From: DATJPR01 sp035506295 | Lineage (GTDB): Bacteria > Bacteroidota > Ignavibacteria > UBA10030 > UBA6906 | DNA length: 64,000 nucleotides | Direction: 5' to 3' | Assembly (NCBI GenBank): GCA_035506295.1 | Contig: DATJPR010000098.1 | Coordinates: 1 to 64,000, forward strand | In this document: piece after piece, positions 16,450 through 24,008 of the stretch | Layout of the letters: each line of letters starts with the position of its first letter | Numbering within the stretch: the first letter of the stretch is position 1 | Position numbers and translations under genes: made by a program | Notes under the pieces: model-generated | Told to the model about the DNA's origin: nothing | Database searches by the model: none | What the model saw: the letters and a program-made list of their open reading frames with translations, nothing else

Positions 16450-18000
16450 TCAATCCTCAGCAAGCCAAACTTTGAGCAGCCGCGAAGTCTCTGCCGGTTT
16501 CTCGCGGATGTAATCGGTGACCCGTTCGCGCCGCTGTGCCCGGAGCAGCGCTTCCTCGGAAACCTCGGCCTCGATCGGGGGAAGCTCGGGGATTTCCTTC
16601 TTGGCTCTGACGGCGGCCGCGGCACTCATTTGCAGCTGTTCGAGCTCCGTGGGGACGCCCGGGAGCCGGACGCGGACGCGGTTCAAGAGTGACCGGAGAA
16701 TGAACACGCCGCCGAGCATCGCGCCGATCACAAACAGCTTGACCGCCCAGCCGTACCAGTCGGATGAGGGGGTCTGCTTGTAGACGAGGTCTTGTTCGCC
16801 GCCGCCGTTGGCGCCGAACGACAGGTTCGTGACGCTTACCTCGTCGTTTCTCCCCGGGTTGAAACCCACGCTCTTCTTCACGAGGTCCGTCAGCTTGTTC
16901 ATTTCATCCTGCGGCCGCGCCACGTACTCGATCACCTTCTCGCCGCCCTTGTCGGAGGACTTCGGGACGCCGTTGACCACCGCCGCGACCGAGAGACGCT
17001 TGATGTTCCCGAGGCTCTCGGCAATGTGCTCGACGGTCTTGTTCACTTCATAGTTCGTGACCGAGCTCGTCTTGGTGGCCGGGCCGGTGGAATCGGACTG
17101 CGGCGTCTTCTCTTCCTGGATCTGTTCGCTCCGGATGGCGGTGTTCTCCGGATCGTATTGCTCCATGGTCTTCTCGACCTGGCTGAAATCAAGATCGGCG
17201 GTCACCTGCACGAGGGCGTTGCCGGACCCCACGACGCTCTCGAGCAGCGATTGCGCCTTCGAGGCGAGATACGATTCGACCTGGTGCTGGAGCTCGTACT
17301 GGGTCGAGGTCGTCGCGGCCAGGGAATTGCTCTTGTTCTCCGAGAGCAGGACCCCGCGGGAATCGAGGATCGTCACATTGTCGGCATCAAGCCCTTCGAT
17401 GCTGCTGGCAACAAGGTGCGCGATACCCTTGACGGACTCCTGACGCAGCGGCTGTCCGGATTTCAATTTGAGGACCACCGAAGCGGTGGCCGGTTTCTCG
17501 TCTTCCTTGAAAAGCGCCTTCTCGGGGACCACGAGGTGCACGCGCGCGGCTTCAACTTCGTCGATCTGCAGGATCGTCCGCGCCAGCTCGCCTTCAAGCG
17601 CGCGCCGGTAGTTGATTTTCTGGACGAAGTCCGAGACGCCCAGGTTTGTACGGTCAAACAGCTCATACCCGATGATGCTCGACTGGGGAAGCCCTTCCCC
17701 GGCGAGAGACAGGCGCATGTCGTACACCTGTTCTTTGGGGATCAGGACGGATTTCCCTCCGTCTTCCAGCTGATAGGGGATGGATTTCTCACGAAGCTTC
17801 TCGACGATCTTCGAGGCATCCTGCTCGTTCAGGTTGCTGAAAAGCGTCGCATAGGTCGGGCGATTGACGAAGGAGACGAGAGCGAGGATCCCCGCGACGA
17901 CGGCGACGGCCACTCCCGCAAGGGTGGCTTTCTGTCCGAGCGTGAGGCGGCGGAAGAACTGCGTCACTTGTTCCGTGGGCTGGTTCTGGGCTGGTGCCAT
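16450..18000 (-). CDS. fliF: Flagellar MS-ring protein FliF
   Basis: 516 residues. There are two membrane segments (near residues 25-45 and about 425-445), ring-building motifs between them (NLNEQDASKIVEKLREKSIP, ARVHLVVPEKALF), and a C-terminal cytoplasmic tail that binds FliG. FliF is the first structural platform of the basal body and houses the export gate. Neighbours fliE and fliG confirm it. Confidence 0.98.
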   Translation of the reverse strand: MAPAQNQPTEQVTQFFRRLTLGQKATLAGVAVAVVAGILALVSFVNRPTYATLFSNLNEQDASKIVEKLREKSIPYQLEDGGKSVLIPKEQVYDMRLSLAGEGLPQSSIIGYELFDRTNLGVSDFVQKINYRRALEGELARTILQIDEVEAARVHLVVPEKALFKEDEKPATASVVLKLKSGQPLRQESVKGIAHLVASSIEGLDADNVTILDSRGVLLSENKSNSLAATTSTQYELQHQVESYLASKAQSLLESVVGSGNALVQVTADLDFSQVEKTMEQYDPENTAIRSEQIQEEKTPQSDSTGPATKTSSVTNYEVNKTVEHIAESLGNIKRLSVAAVVNGVPKSSDKGGEKVIEYVARPQDEMNKLTDLVKKSVGFNPGRNDEVSVTNLSFGANGGGEQDLVYKQTPSSDWYGWAVKLFVIGAMLGGVFILRSLLNRVRVRLPGVPTELEQLQMSAAAAVRAKKEIPELPPIEAEVSEEALLRAQRRERVTDYIREKPAETSRLLKVWLAED

Positions 18001-18004
18001 GGCA

Positions 18005-18307
18005 TTACACCTGGATTCTCATGAGCTCCTGGTACGCGCTGATGGCTTTGTTGCGGATTTCCATCAGCAGGTCGAAACTGGTCTTTGCCTTCTCCGCCGC
18101 GATCATCACGTCATGGAGATCGACATCCTTGCCGTCGATCATCTGGTTGACGGCCCTGTCGGCCTCCGTCTGGAGGTTGTTCACGTCCTTCACCGCCTGA
18201 TTGAGCGTCTCACCGAACGACACGGTGGCGTCCCGCGCCGTCTTTTCGGCCGACTTCTTCTCCAGGCCGACCGTCGGCAACAAGGTAAGGGCTTGATCAA
18301 TCTTCAT
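18005..18307 (-). CDS. fliE: Hook-basal body junction protein FliE
   Basis: 100 residues with the FliE core FGETLNQAVKDVNNLQTEAD, the DVDLHDVMIAAEKAKTSFDL segment and C-terminal MEIRNKAISAYQELMRIQV. FliE links the MS-ring and gate to the proximal rod. It ends 4 bases before fliF. In most bacteria flgC precedes it directly; here a 97-codon gene is inserted between them. Confidence 0.97.
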   Translation of the reverse strand: MKIDQALTLLPTVGLEKKSAEKTARDATVSFGETLNQAVKDVNNLQTEADRAVNQMIDGKDVDLHDVMIAAEKAKTSFDLLMEIRNKAISAYQELMRIQV

Positions 18308-18309
18308 TG

Positions 18310-18603
18310 CTATACCTTTCGGTCAATCATCGATCCGGTCTGAACAGGACCACCGGAGAGCCCGCGCGGGGAATACGTCACATGGGCAGCGATGTCCGGC
18401 GATGATTCGGGGAACAAGGCTGCGAAGTAGTCCTTCTCCTCCGGCGTCACGACCGCGTCGGCTGCTTGCGCCGTCTTCGCCGTTGCAGGCGTGAACGTTT
18501 CGGGTTTGAGAGCCGGAAACTTCTCTCCGCCTTTGATGACCCGCTGCTTCGCCGTTTCCGTTTGCTGCAGGGTGATCGTCGGGTCCAGTCCTCGGATATC
18601 CAT
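18310..18603 (-). CDS. Unknown 97-residue protein between flgC and fliE
   Basis: 97 residues, no signal peptide or membrane helix. The sequence is Thr/Ala/Pro-rich with an acidic aromatic stretch (TPEEKDYFAALFPESSPDIA) and a Gly/Ser tail ending QTGSMIDRKV. I do not recognise a family. It is separated by only 2 bases from flgC and 2 from fliE, so it is translated as part of the rod/MS-ring block, and its GC content matches its neighbours. The Ser/Thr/Ala-rich character resembles exported rod/hook accessory proteins, but that is inference. Confidence 0.75.
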   Translation of the reverse strand: MDIRGLDPTITLQQTETAKQRVIKGGEKFPALKPETFTPATAKTAQAADAVVTPEEKDYFAALFPESSPDIAAHVTYSPRGLSGGPVQTGSMIDRKV

Positions 18604-18605
18604 AG

Positions 18606-19103
18606 CTAAATCTCCAGAGAATCTTTTGCCATTGTTTTCGCTGCGCCGATCGCCGTGGTGTTTGCCTCAAAGGAACGCGACGTCGCAATCATGTTGACCA
18701 TTTCTGTGACCACATTAACATTCGGCATGGCCACGTAGCCGTTGGCGTCCGCATCCGGGTTGCCGGGATCATACACGACACGTGGCGGAGTCTTGTCTTC
18801 CGATTCCGTCGCGGTGATGCCTGCCGAAACGGTCTTCGCATCGGTGACGGTGAAGGGGCCGCCGCTCAAATGATTGCTGTCCGTGGTCGCGAGCTTAAGG
18901 CCCGCCTGCTTCATCACGCTGGCAAAGACCTGCACGGCGCGCGATTTGAACGTCACCACTTTCCTCCGGTACGGCGTCCCTGCGGCGGTCTTTGTCGTCT
19001 CCGCGTTCGCCAGGTTCTCCGCGATGGCGTTCATGCGCTTGCGCTGGGCACTGAGCCCGGCCGCGCTGATGTCGAGGCCGGTGAAGACGGTATCGATTTT
19101 CAT
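18606..19103 (-). CDS. flgC: Flagellar proximal rod protein FlgC
   Basis: 165 residues from ATG 19103, which overlaps the flgB stop as ATGA. The N-terminus FTGLDISAAGLSAQRKRMNA and ENLANAETTKT, and the C-terminus MPNVNVVTEMVNMIATSRSF with AKTMAKDSLEI, are the FlgC D0 helices. A longer open frame reaching 19622 is only flgB read out of frame. Confidence 0.97.
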   Translation of the reverse strand: MKIDTVFTGLDISAAGLSAQRKRMNAIAENLANAETTKTAAGTPYRRKVVTFKSRAVQVFASVMKQAGLKLATTDSNHLSGGPFTVTDAKTVSAGITATESEDKTPPRVVYDPGNPDADANGYVAMPNVNVVTEMVNMIATSRSFEANTTAIGAAKTMAKDSLEI

Positions 19104-19519
19104 TGGGTCCCCCGAATGCTCTTTTCGAGCGCCTGGAACGCCTGACCGGCAAGTCGCGATGCGAACTTGTACCGGATCTGATTCTTCGCCAGCTCGCTCA
19201 TTTCCTGATCGATGTCGACGCCGTTGACGCCGCTCGCAAGCCCGTCGCCGTTCGGCGCCTTCACGTCTTCCACGTACGGCCGGGCGTCGGTCGCCGACGA
19301 CACGCCAATCGGGATGTGCCGCGCATCGGTAGTGGTTCCACGCAGGGAAAGCTGCTCCCCATCCTCCGACGAGAGTTGCTCTTCGAAATTCACCTGCTTG
19401 GGGATGTAATCGGCGGTTCCGACGTTCGCGATATTGGCGGCGATGGTCTTGTGCCGGAGAGCGTAGGCGCCCAGCGCCCTTCCAAGGGCTGGAATGGTGG
19501 TGAGATCGAACAACTTCAT
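19100..19519 (-). CDS. flgB: Flagellar proximal rod protein FlgB
   Basis: 139 residues. The N-terminal ALRHKTIAANIANVGTADYI and the C-terminal GVDIDQEMSELAKNQIRYKF are FlgB hallmarks. It is the first recognised structural gene of the long basal-body operon. No clear Shine-Dalgarno precedes the ATG. The upstream 256 bases hold a long hairpin and then a 53-codon ORF behind a sigma-54 promoter. Confidence 0.96.
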   Translation of the reverse strand: MKLFDLTTIPALGRALGAYALRHKTIAANIANVGTADYIPKQVNFEEQLSSEDGEQLSLRGTTTDARHIPIGVSSATDARPYVEDVKAPNGDGLASGVNGVDIDQEMSELAKNQIRYKFASRLAGQAFQALEKSIRGTQ

Positions 19520-19698
19520 GATGACTTGCAGCGGCGAGTATGCTGCGCCGTCCCACTTGTGTGAACGTGCGTCCGTGCGGTGATTTTTCAGCGGTAGGCA
19601 GCCTCCGTGTACCGTCCCGCACCCCCTTTAGAGGGAGCTCCTGTCTCCAGTGCGTGCGCCGGGGAGCTGGTGTCCCCTGCCCGAGCGCCGTAGTCGGC

Positions 19699-19738
19699 GG
19701 ACGAATGTCGGAAGGAATCGTTCGACCGACATTCGTCC
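19699..19738. repeat. 13-bp perfect inverted repeat in the flgB leader
   Basis: GGACGAATGTCGG (19699-19711) and CCGACATTCGTCC (19726-19738) are perfectly complementary, with a 14-base loop. It lies 37 bases beyond the stop of the 53-codon ORF and about 180 bases before flgB. No T tract follows on either strand, so it is more likely an RNA structural element (stability, attenuation, processing) or a protein-binding palindrome than a simple terminator. The rest of 19520-19775 shows nothing convincing. Confidence 0.7.
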
Positions 19739-19775
19739 TCTCTTCCCGCTTACAGGCTCAGTGATTCACGCGCTG

Positions 19776-19937
19776 TCATATTCCCAGTGTGTCCTCTTCC
19801 CAAGTGGGACGGACAGATTCGCGCTCTTTTCCCTTCTTATTCTTCGTCGCCACCGCAAAAGCTGTGAGGAGAGTTGCCACGATGCTTGCGGCCAGGGCAA
19901 AACGGCCGGCATTACGGAGGATCGGTTGATAGTTCAT
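19776..19937 (-). CDS. Small 53-residue membrane protein, first ORF after the sigma-54 promoter
   Basis: Reading from ATG 19935-19937 gives MNYQPILRNAGRFALAASIV, then ATLLTAFAVATKNKKGKE and a polar tail ending TWEEDTLGI and TGA. It has a single clear membrane helix (about residues 13-30) followed by a positive KNKKGK cluster, so an N-out/C-in topology is likely. It begins about 34 bases after the predicted sigma-54 start point. GAGGGG lies 14 bases upstream, rather far for a good ribosome site. I recognise no family. Short ORF-triplet statistics cannot be tested here, so coding is probable but not certain. Confidence 0.55.
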   Translation of the reverse strand: MNYQPILRNAGRFALAASIVATLLTAFAVATKNKKGKERESVRPTWEEDTLGI

Positions 19938-19981
19938 ACGATTCGAAGTTGCCCCTCGGGAATTGTGTTGAATCGTAACAG

Positions 19982-19997
19982 AGCAAGTGCGGTGCCA
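19982..19997 (-). promoter_or_regulatory. Sigma-54 promoter of the flgB...flhF operon
   Basis: On the minus strand the site reads TGGCAC-CGCAC-TTGCT, a full match to TGGCAC-N5-TTGCW with GG and GC separated by 10 bases. Transcription would start near 19971. It lies between the cheB-side operon and the flagellar operon. A TCTGGCTAAT element sits about 95 bases upstream of the start (near 20056-20065) and is shared with the promoter at 38306. Confidence 0.85.
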
Positions 19998-20081
19998 TTC
20001 CCGTGAAGCCTATTCTTGGTCCTTTGAAGAATGAACAAATGCTCCGTCTCTCCGTTCTGGCTAATATGCATCAGGTGGGGA

Positions 20082-20339
20082 CTATTCCCCTTCATAGTCC
20101 ATGTAGAGGCTCACCGAACGACCGCACGTGCACACGAATTCCGCCGATGTGACGCGATCTCCCTCCTTGTGCAGGACCACGACAGGCTCATCCTTGCTCC
20201 CGGCGAGAACCCCAATCTTCTCCGTACCCGCGATGGAGATATGCGCCGCTTTGATGATGTTTCCCCGAACCTGCTCGGGTACGTCCACGCGCTTATATGC
20301 AACGAGATCCAGAAACGGGCCTTCTTCAGTATTCGCCAT
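20082..20339 (-). CDS. Unknown 85-residue protein at the end of the chemotaxis operon
   Basis: 85 residues from ATG 20339, 4 bases after the cheB stop. The longer frame to 20471 is cheB read out of frame. It looks mostly beta-stranded (AAHISIAGTEKIGVLAGSKD, EPVVVLHKEGDRVTSAEFVC) with one CTCG pair (two Cys, spaced by one residue) near the C-terminus. No family recognised. Tight coupling to cheB suggests a chemotaxis accessory role. A small hairpin (GGGGA/TCCCC) overlaps the stop codon. Confidence 0.75.
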   Translation of the reverse strand: MANTEEGPFLDLVAYKRVDVPEQVRGNIIKAAHISIAGTEKIGVLAGSKDEPVVVLHKEGDRVTSAEFVCTCGRSVSLYMDYEGE

Positions 20340-20343
20340 GGCT

Positions 20344-21432
20344 CTATTCTCCGACGATCTTGGTGATGGTCGAAGGGATGTCTTCCAGCGCCGGATTCGC
20401 GTCCGCCAGCCCCTCGTCGACAACCGCCTTGGGCATTCCATAGACGACACAGGATTCCTCGTCCTGAGCAATCACCACCCCGCCTCCCTTCTTGATCAAG
20501 CGGGCCCCCTCGAGGCCATCCTTCCCCATCCCCGTCATAACGACCCCCAGGAGCGGGCTCCGGCTCGTCTCAACTGCGGAGGTCATCATGATGTCTGCGC
20601 ACGGGCGATAGAGGGTGTTGAGCGGCTCCAGGCTGATATGCGCCGTCAGGCCATGCCCGTTCCGGAGAAACGTGAGGTGTTGACCTCCCGGAGCGATGAT
20701 GACCTTGCCGGGCTCCATGGGTTCCCCTTCTTCCGCCTCCTTGACATGCATTTCGCACAAACCATCAAGCCGCTCCGCCAAGGAGAGCGTGAATTTGGGA
20801 GGCATGTGCTGGACGATCGCAATGCCGAGCGGGAAATTCTTGGGGAGCTTGGGAAGAATTTTCAGGAGGGCAAACGGCCCGCCTGTAGAGACGGCGAGCA
20901 CGACCGCACCGAGGTCCTTCCGCGTCCGGATCGGAGGCATCGGGTGATGTGCCGCGGGTGTAGCAGGCGTCTGTGCGGAGGCGAATTTCGCAGTGGAAGC
21001 GCGAATGCGCTGCAGGCGCAGCGCCAGTGATCGGCTGAGGGCGATGTGCTTGACTTTCGCAACGAGCTCTTCCTTGATCTTCACGATATCGAGCGACACG
21101 TACGAAAGCTCCTTGGGAATGAAGTCCACCGCCCCCAGATTCAACGCATCCAGCGTTGCTTTCGCGCCGTCGGTGGTGAGCGAACTCACCATCAGCACAG
21201 GCACGGGCATTTCCTTCATGATGATCCCGAGCGCCGTGAGGCCGTCCATGTTCGGCATCTCGATGTCCATCGTCACCAGGTCCGGCCGCAGCTGCCGGAT
21301 TTTCTCGATTCCATCCTTCCCGTCTTTCGCGGTCGCGACAACCTTGATCTGGGGATCTGATTCCAGCATCAACGAGAGAGACTTCCGCATGAAGGCGGAA
21401 TCGTCCACAACAACGACGTTAATGGTTCGCAC
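20344..21432 (-). CDS. cheB: Chemotaxis methylesterase/deamidase CheB
   Basis: 362 residues. An N-terminal receiver domain has phospho-acceptor Asp56 (LVTMDIEMPNMDG) and the Thr/Lys switch residues. A linker follows, then the esterase domain with the complete triad: Ser182 (LAVSTGGP), His209 (IVQHMPP) and Asp305 (VVMTGMGKDG). It removes methyl groups from chemoreceptors when phosphorylated by CheA. It follows cheA by 24 bases. All catalytic residues are present. Confidence 0.97.
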   Translation of the reverse strand: MRTINVVVVDDSAFMRKSLSLMLESDPQIKVVATAKDGKDGIEKIRQLRPDLVTMDIEMPNMDGLTALGIIMKEMPVPVLMVSSLTTDGAKATLDALNLGAVDFIPKELSYVSLDIVKIKEELVAKVKHIALSRSLALRLQRIRASTAKFASAQTPATPAAHHPMPPIRTRKDLGAVVLAVSTGGPFALLKILPKLPKNFPLGIAIVQHMPPKFTLSLAERLDGLCEMHVKEAEEGEPMEPGKVIIAPGGQHLTFLRNGHGLTAHISLEPLNTLYRPCADIMMTSAVETSRSPLLGVVMTGMGKDGLEGARLIKKGGGVVIAQDEESCVVYGMPKAVVDEGLADANPALEDIPSTITKIVGE

Positions 21433-21456
21433 GGTGTTCTCTGGTCCTTGCCATCC

Positions 21457-23343
21457 TCATGCATGAACTGCGGCCTGGGCGCTCAGGCGCATGAGCTCGC
21501 CGACATCCACAATCATGATGACCTGTCCGTCGCCAAGGATGGTCGAACCTGCGATCCCTTCCACGGTGCCCAGGTACCCTCCCAGCGACTTGATCACAAC
21601 TTCTTTTTGACCAAGCATCGAATCGACCACAATCCCCATGCGCTGCGCGGCGAGACCGACAACGACGATATACGTCCACTCCGAGCCGTCTCCGTTCTTC
21701 GTCCCACCCAGGACACGGCCGATCCGCGTAATAGGCAGAACGCTGTCCCTCAGGCGCACCACCTCCAGGCCGTTGATCGTGCTGATCTCGTCGTCCTTGA
21801 CGCGGACGACCTCCAGGACAGCACTCAGCGGGATGCAATAGATTTCTCCACATGCCTTCACGAGGAGCGCCTGGATGATGGCCAGCGTCAGCGGCAATTT
21901 GATGATAAACTTGCTTCCGACGCCGGGCTGTGAGTCAATTTCGACGGTGCCTTTCAGTTTCGTGATATTGGTCCTGACGACGTCCATGCCGACCCCGCGA
22001 CCCGAGATGTTCGTGACCTTCGCGGCGGTGCTGAACCCGGGAGCAAAAATAAGGTTGAGGATCTCTTTTGCCGTCATTTCGCGGGCGTCGGACTCGCTCA
22101 GCATTCCTTTTTCAAGGGCTTTCGCCTTCAGTTTTTCGGGGTCCATGCCCCGCCCGTCATCCTGAACCGTGATGACGATATGGTTCCCCTCGTGCTGGGC
22201 GGCCACCCGTACCGTTCCCTTGGGGGATTTCCCCGCCGCGGCGCGTTCTGCCGGTGATTCGACGCCATGGTCCGCCGCGTTGCGGATGATGTGTACGAGC
22301 GGGTCGCTCAGCTCCTCGATGATGGTCTTGTCGAGCTCCGTTTCCTCCCCTTCCATGATCAGATCGATCTCTTTCTTCGTTTCGCGACAAAGGTCCCGCA
22401 CCAGCCGCGGGATCTTGTTGAAGACCTTCGCGATCGGAACCATGCGGGTCTTCATGACCGCCATCTGAAGCTCGGTGGTGATGAAATCAATTTGCGCGCT
22501 GGTATCGAGGAGCCCCTTCGTGACAGGGAGGTCTTCATGTTCCTCGGCGACCGTGTTCGCGATTTGCGTAAGCCGGTTCCGCCCGAGCACGAGCTCGCCG
22601 ACGAGGTTCATCAGCGTGTCCAACCGGGTAACGTCCACACGGATGGTCGAGTCGGCAGTGCCCCTGGTGCTCTGGACTCCGGCCGGTTGTCCCTTCTTGT
22701 CTTCAGACTGTTCGGGGCTCTTCATCTCCGCGGAAGCGGAGGACGGCACGCCCGCAGCGGCATGTTCGTGTTCTGCGGTCGCTTCGATTTCCTTCGGAGC
22801 GTCGGGCGGGGCAACGGCCTCCACGGGCGGTGGTGGTGCGCCGGCCTCGGGAGTGGACACCGGAGGCGCCGCCTGCTTCGGCGTTGCCGGTGACGCGCTC
22901 GCCGGCTGCGCCGTCAGCGCGATCCCCTTGAGGCGGGCGATGATCGGCTGCAGGTCGAGCTTGCGGCTGTCCCTCGCCTCGATCTTCGCCATGAGCTCCT
23001 TCAGCAGATCATATGCCGCGAGAATCACGTCCATTTTTTCCGGCGTGACCACCAGCTCGCCGCGGCGAAGTTTGTTCAAAACATCTTCAAAACTGTGCGC
23101 CAGTTCCGTCATCTGCTCCAGGCCGAGGAACGACGATGTCCCCTTGATGGTGTGCACCGCGCGGAAGATGGAATTGAGCAGTTCCGGCGTCGCACTTCCC
23201 TTTTCGAGCGTCAGAAGATCCTGGGCGAGGTTCTCGAGAATTTCGCGGGTCTCGACGATGAAGCTTTCGAGAATCTCCGCCATTTCGTGATCGAAGGCGG
23301 GAAACGGCTTGTCACTCTGAAGGGCGCTCTCGTGCTCACTCAT
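21457..23343 (-). CDS. cheA: Chemotaxis histidine kinase CheA (no obvious P2 domain)
   Basis: 628 residues from ATG 23343, whose ATGA overlaps the upstream cheZ-like stop; ATG 23361 is an alternative. Order: Hpt/P1 with His64 (FRAVHTIKGTSSFLGL), a Pro/Ala linker of roughly 100 residues, P3 dimerisation (RLDTLMNLVGELVLGRNRLT), P4 ATPase (HIIRNAADHGVES, DDGRGMD, GRGVGMDVVRTNI) and P5 CheW-like domain. No CheY/CheB-binding P2 fold is apparent in the linker. CheA phosphorylates CheY and CheB in the receptor array. Confidence 0.97.
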   Translation of the reverse strand: MSEHESALQSDKPFPAFDHEMAEILESFIVETREILENLAQDLLTLEKGSATPELLNSIFRAVHTIKGTSSFLGLEQMTELAHSFEDVLNKLRRGELVVTPEKMDVILAAYDLLKELMAKIEARDSRKLDLQPIIARLKGIALTAQPASASPATPKQAAPPVSTPEAGAPPPPVEAVAPPDAPKEIEATAEHEHAAAGVPSSASAEMKSPEQSEDKKGQPAGVQSTRGTADSTIRVDVTRLDTLMNLVGELVLGRNRLTQIANTVAEEHEDLPVTKGLLDTSAQIDFITTELQMAVMKTRMVPIAKVFNKIPRLVRDLCRETKKEIDLIMEGEETELDKTIIEELSDPLVHIIRNAADHGVESPAERAAAGKSPKGTVRVAAQHEGNHIVITVQDDGRGMDPEKLKAKALEKGMLSESDAREMTAKEILNLIFAPGFSTAAKVTNISGRGVGMDVVRTNITKLKGTVEIDSQPGVGSKFIIKLPLTLAIIQALLVKACGEIYCIPLSAVLEVVRVKDDEISTINGLEVVRLRDSVLPITRIGRVLGGTKNGDGSEWTYIVVVGLAAQRMGIVVDSMLGQKEVVIKSLGGYLGTVEGIAGSTILGDGQVIMIVDVGELMRLSAQAAVHA

Positions 23344-23963
23344 GGTTGGTCCGACGTCCATTGTTTAACGATCTGATCGGCCTGGTCCTGCCGTTCGGTG
23401 GACACCGTGTACTCCGCCTCGATGTCGAAGTGCGCGGGGGTGGACACCGGTGCGCTCGGGCCCGCAACCGCCGTCCCGCCGAACTGGTCCAGGATCCGGA
23501 TGAGCTCGACCCGGACCGATTCGATCATGTGGCTCACGCCGGCAATTTGCTGGCTGGTGATGTCCTGGACCTGCAGCGCCATCGCGATGCTCATGGATTT
23601 CTCCTTCGTGGTCGCGAGTGACCGCGAGATGGACGACATCACTTCAGTCACGGGCCTCGCCGGATTGGGCAGCAGGTTCCCGAGCGTTTTGAGGCCGGCT
23701 TCCGCGGCGTCGACGTTCTGGGAAATTGTATCCAACACGTCCAGGATCTCCACCGTCGCCGATTCGGTGGCCTGGCTGACATTGCTGAGCTGGGTCGAGA
23801 CTTTCGGGATTTTCTTTGAGCTGTCCTCGATCGTCGTCTTGATGTTTTCCAGCGCGGGAAGCATTGCCGACACAGCATACACGAACTTGCTGAGCAAACC
23901 GTCGTTTATCCCTGAAACCATGACACTTCCGGGAGTGGGTCGGGGTGCGGTCGCGTCTGTCAT
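23340..23963 (-). CDS. CheZ-like CheY-P phosphatase, copy 1
   Basis: 207 residues, mainly helical. It holds LSNVSQATESATVEILDVLD and the CheZ active-site block ALQVQDITSQQI, with the DxxxQ pair at Asp134 and Gln138. In CheZ the Asp positions the receiver and the Gln activates water. A C-terminal tail (IVKQWTSDQP) could serve as a CheY-docking peptide. It is coupled to cheA by a 4-base overlap. A second, longer relative lies immediately upstream. Confidence 0.8.
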   Translation of the reverse strand: MTDATAPRPTPGSVMVSGINDGLLSKFVYAVSAMLPALENIKTTIEDSSKKIPKVSTQLSNVSQATESATVEILDVLDTISQNVDAAEAGLKTLGNLLPNPARPVTEVMSSISRSLATTKEKSMSIAMALQVQDITSQQIAGVSHMIESVRVELIRILDQFGGTAVAGPSAPVSTPAHFDIEAEYTVSTERQDQADQIVKQWTSDQP

Positions 23964-24008
23964 GAATATTCCTCGAATGGTCTGGCGATGCCGGATGATG
24001 AATCCGGT

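Noticed and set aside
18606..19622. 338-codon version of flgC
   Set aside because: The N-terminal half is flgB read in another frame; FlgC starts at ATG 19103, overlapping the flgB stop as ATGA.
20076..20089. GGGGA/TCCCC hairpin at the end of the 85-residue gene
   Set aside because: The stem has only 5 bp, overlaps the stop codon and has no T tract, so I do not call it a terminator.
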